A stretch of 24,615 bases of DNA, from NCBI GenBank assembly GCA_964621555.1, contig CAZUOO010000013.1:1-24615 (forward strand), read 5' to 3'. The notes under the pieces are model-generated. The model made no database searches. It saw only the letters and a program-made list of their open reading frames with translations, and was not told the DNA's origin. Source of the stretch: UBA2022 sp964621555. Its GTDB lineage: Bacteria; Patescibacteriota; Dojkabacteria; SC72. Below, in pieces: positions 24,062 to 24,615 of the stretch. Both the position numbers and the translations under genes were made by a program. Every line of letters starts with the position of its first letter. Position 1 is the stretch's first letter.

Positions 24062-24091
24062 AGTATAAAGGGTTTCACGGCACTATGTAAA
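24062..24091 (-). promoter_or_regulatory. Promoter of parA-parB, apparently leaderless, with a parS-like half-site
   Basis: On the minus strand TTTACA (24091-24086), an 18-base spacer and TATACT (24067-24062) end 7 bases before the parA ATG. This predicts initiation at or next to the start codon. The spacer holds GTTTCACG on the plus strand (24072-24079), identical to 8 bases of one arm of the parS consensus, but the other arm is not conserved. Confidence 0.6.
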
Positions 24092-24094
24092 GTA

Positions 24095-24615
24095 TTAATA
24101 ATTAGCGTGCTTAATAACACGTAATTCACTGAATGGGAAGTATACCAACCATGCTTTTCCTTTAATGCTTTCTACGCTCACTGGTCCAAATTCTCTAGAG
24201 TCTGAACTGTGAGGTCTATTATCACCACTAACAAAATACGTACCTTCTGGTACATCTATGGATTCTCCCTCGTGAAGGAAGTCACCACCGCTGGTATACA
24301 CGACCGTTGAAAGGTATTCTGTCTCATTTAGCTGTCTATCATTAACGTAGAATCTTCCATCTTTCAAGGAGATTGTATCTCCAGGCATTCCAATTACTCT
24401 CTTTATAAAGTCTTGTGTGTCTGAGTATTTAAATATTACAACGTCACCTCTTTGGGGGGTTGATACCTTATATATAATCTTATTTGCTATTAAATGTTCA
24501 CCATTTTGAAAGTTTGGAACCATTGATGTGCCTACCACTTCGTGTGGTGTCATAAAGAAGAGATACAGTACTACGGAGATTGCTAATGCAACTACAATTG
24601 CTTCTATACTTGAAA
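24095..24615 (-). CDS. lepB: Signal peptidase I (truncated at window edge)
   Basis: The serine peptidase that removes signal peptides at the outer face of the membrane. An internal ATG at 24551-24553 is not the true start: the frame stays open to the window edge and encodes an N-terminal hydrophobic helix (IEAIVVALAISVVLYLFF), as expected for LepB, so the 5' end is missing. The catalytic Ser lies in GTSMVPN and the general-base Lys in DFIKRVIGMPGD. The later box SGDNRPHSSDSREFGPV is also conserved. The protein would process the exported hydrolase, protease and cohesin protein encoded at the other end of the window. parA starts 40 bases downstream from its own promoter. Confidence 0.95.
   Translation of the reverse strand, partial: SSIEAIVVALAISVVLYLFFMTPHEVVGTSMVPNFQNGEHLIANKIIYKVSTPQRGDVVIFKYSDTQDFIKRVIGMPGDTISLKDGRFYVNDRQLNETEYLSTVVYTSGGDFLHEGESIDVPEGTYFVSGDNRPHSSDSREFGPVSVESIKGKAWLVYFPFSELRVIKHANY

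Noticed and set aside
1..24615. Recoded UGA (as in Gracilibacteria/Absconditabacteria)
   Set aside because: Several genes end cleanly at TGA at the expected protein length, and no conserved domain is interrupted by in-frame TGA.
1..24615. Mobile elements, CRISPR arrays, phage genes
   Set aside because: No transposase or integrase motif, regularly spaced repeats or flanking duplications were seen on either strand.

Overview
This AT-rich window is gene-dense. It carries bacterial housekeeping genes for cell division (ftsQ-ftsA-ftsZ-rodA), ribosomal proteins L21 and L27, chromosome partition (parA-parB) and signal peptidase, next to a cell-surface and glycan locus. The standard code is in use (TGA, TAA and TAG all end genes). 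Start codons are almost never preceded by a Shine-Dalgarno motif. Several operon-head genes have a -35/-10 promoter ending only about 7-15 bases before the ATG, so leaders look very short or absent. Together with compact gene spacing, a cohesin-type exported protein with an LPXTG-like tail and an unusual L21-methyltransferase-L27 order, this fits a Candidate Phyla Radiation (Patescibacteria) genome, possibly of the Dojkabacteria/Katanobacteria type. That placement is an inference; no rRNA gene is present to prove it.

Layout. 1-1007 (minus): a truncated unknown gene downstream of uppP, the undecaprenyl-pyrophosphate phosphatase. 1032-9619 (plus): a tight run of five envelope genes. They are a secreted GH18-type hydrolase, a secreted subtilase with a seven-repeat propeller-like tail, a GT4 glycosyltransferase, an O-antigen ligase/polymerase-like membrane protein and a MurJ-like flippase. 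9599-10483 (minus): an FkbM-type methyltransferase that overlaps the flippase tail. 10542-13609 (plus): a glycosyltransferase, the cohesin-domain surface protein and a second GT4 enzyme. 13644-13801: tRNA-Phe(GAA) and tRNA-Gly(GCC). 13843-14894: an S51 peptidase and a Nudix hydrolase. 14940-19801: ftsQ, ftsA, ftsZ, a DUF1232 membrane peptide and a RodA-type SEDS polymerase. 19828-22387: rplU, a THUMP/Trm11-like methyltransferase, rpmA and a SpoU-family rRNA methyltransferase. 22388-24615 (minus): parB, parA and a truncated lepB.

How it fits together. UppP, the flippase, the ligase-like protein and three glycosyltransferases form a coherent lipid-linked glycan pathway. The GH18 enzyme, the protease and the cohesin protein are exported products that would act on, or sit in, the same surface. 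Division and SEDS genes, then partition genes, follow directly.

No intergenic stretch exceeds about 125 bases. I saw no insertion sequence, CRISPR array or convincing intrinsic terminator; both convergent gene pairs abut or overlap.
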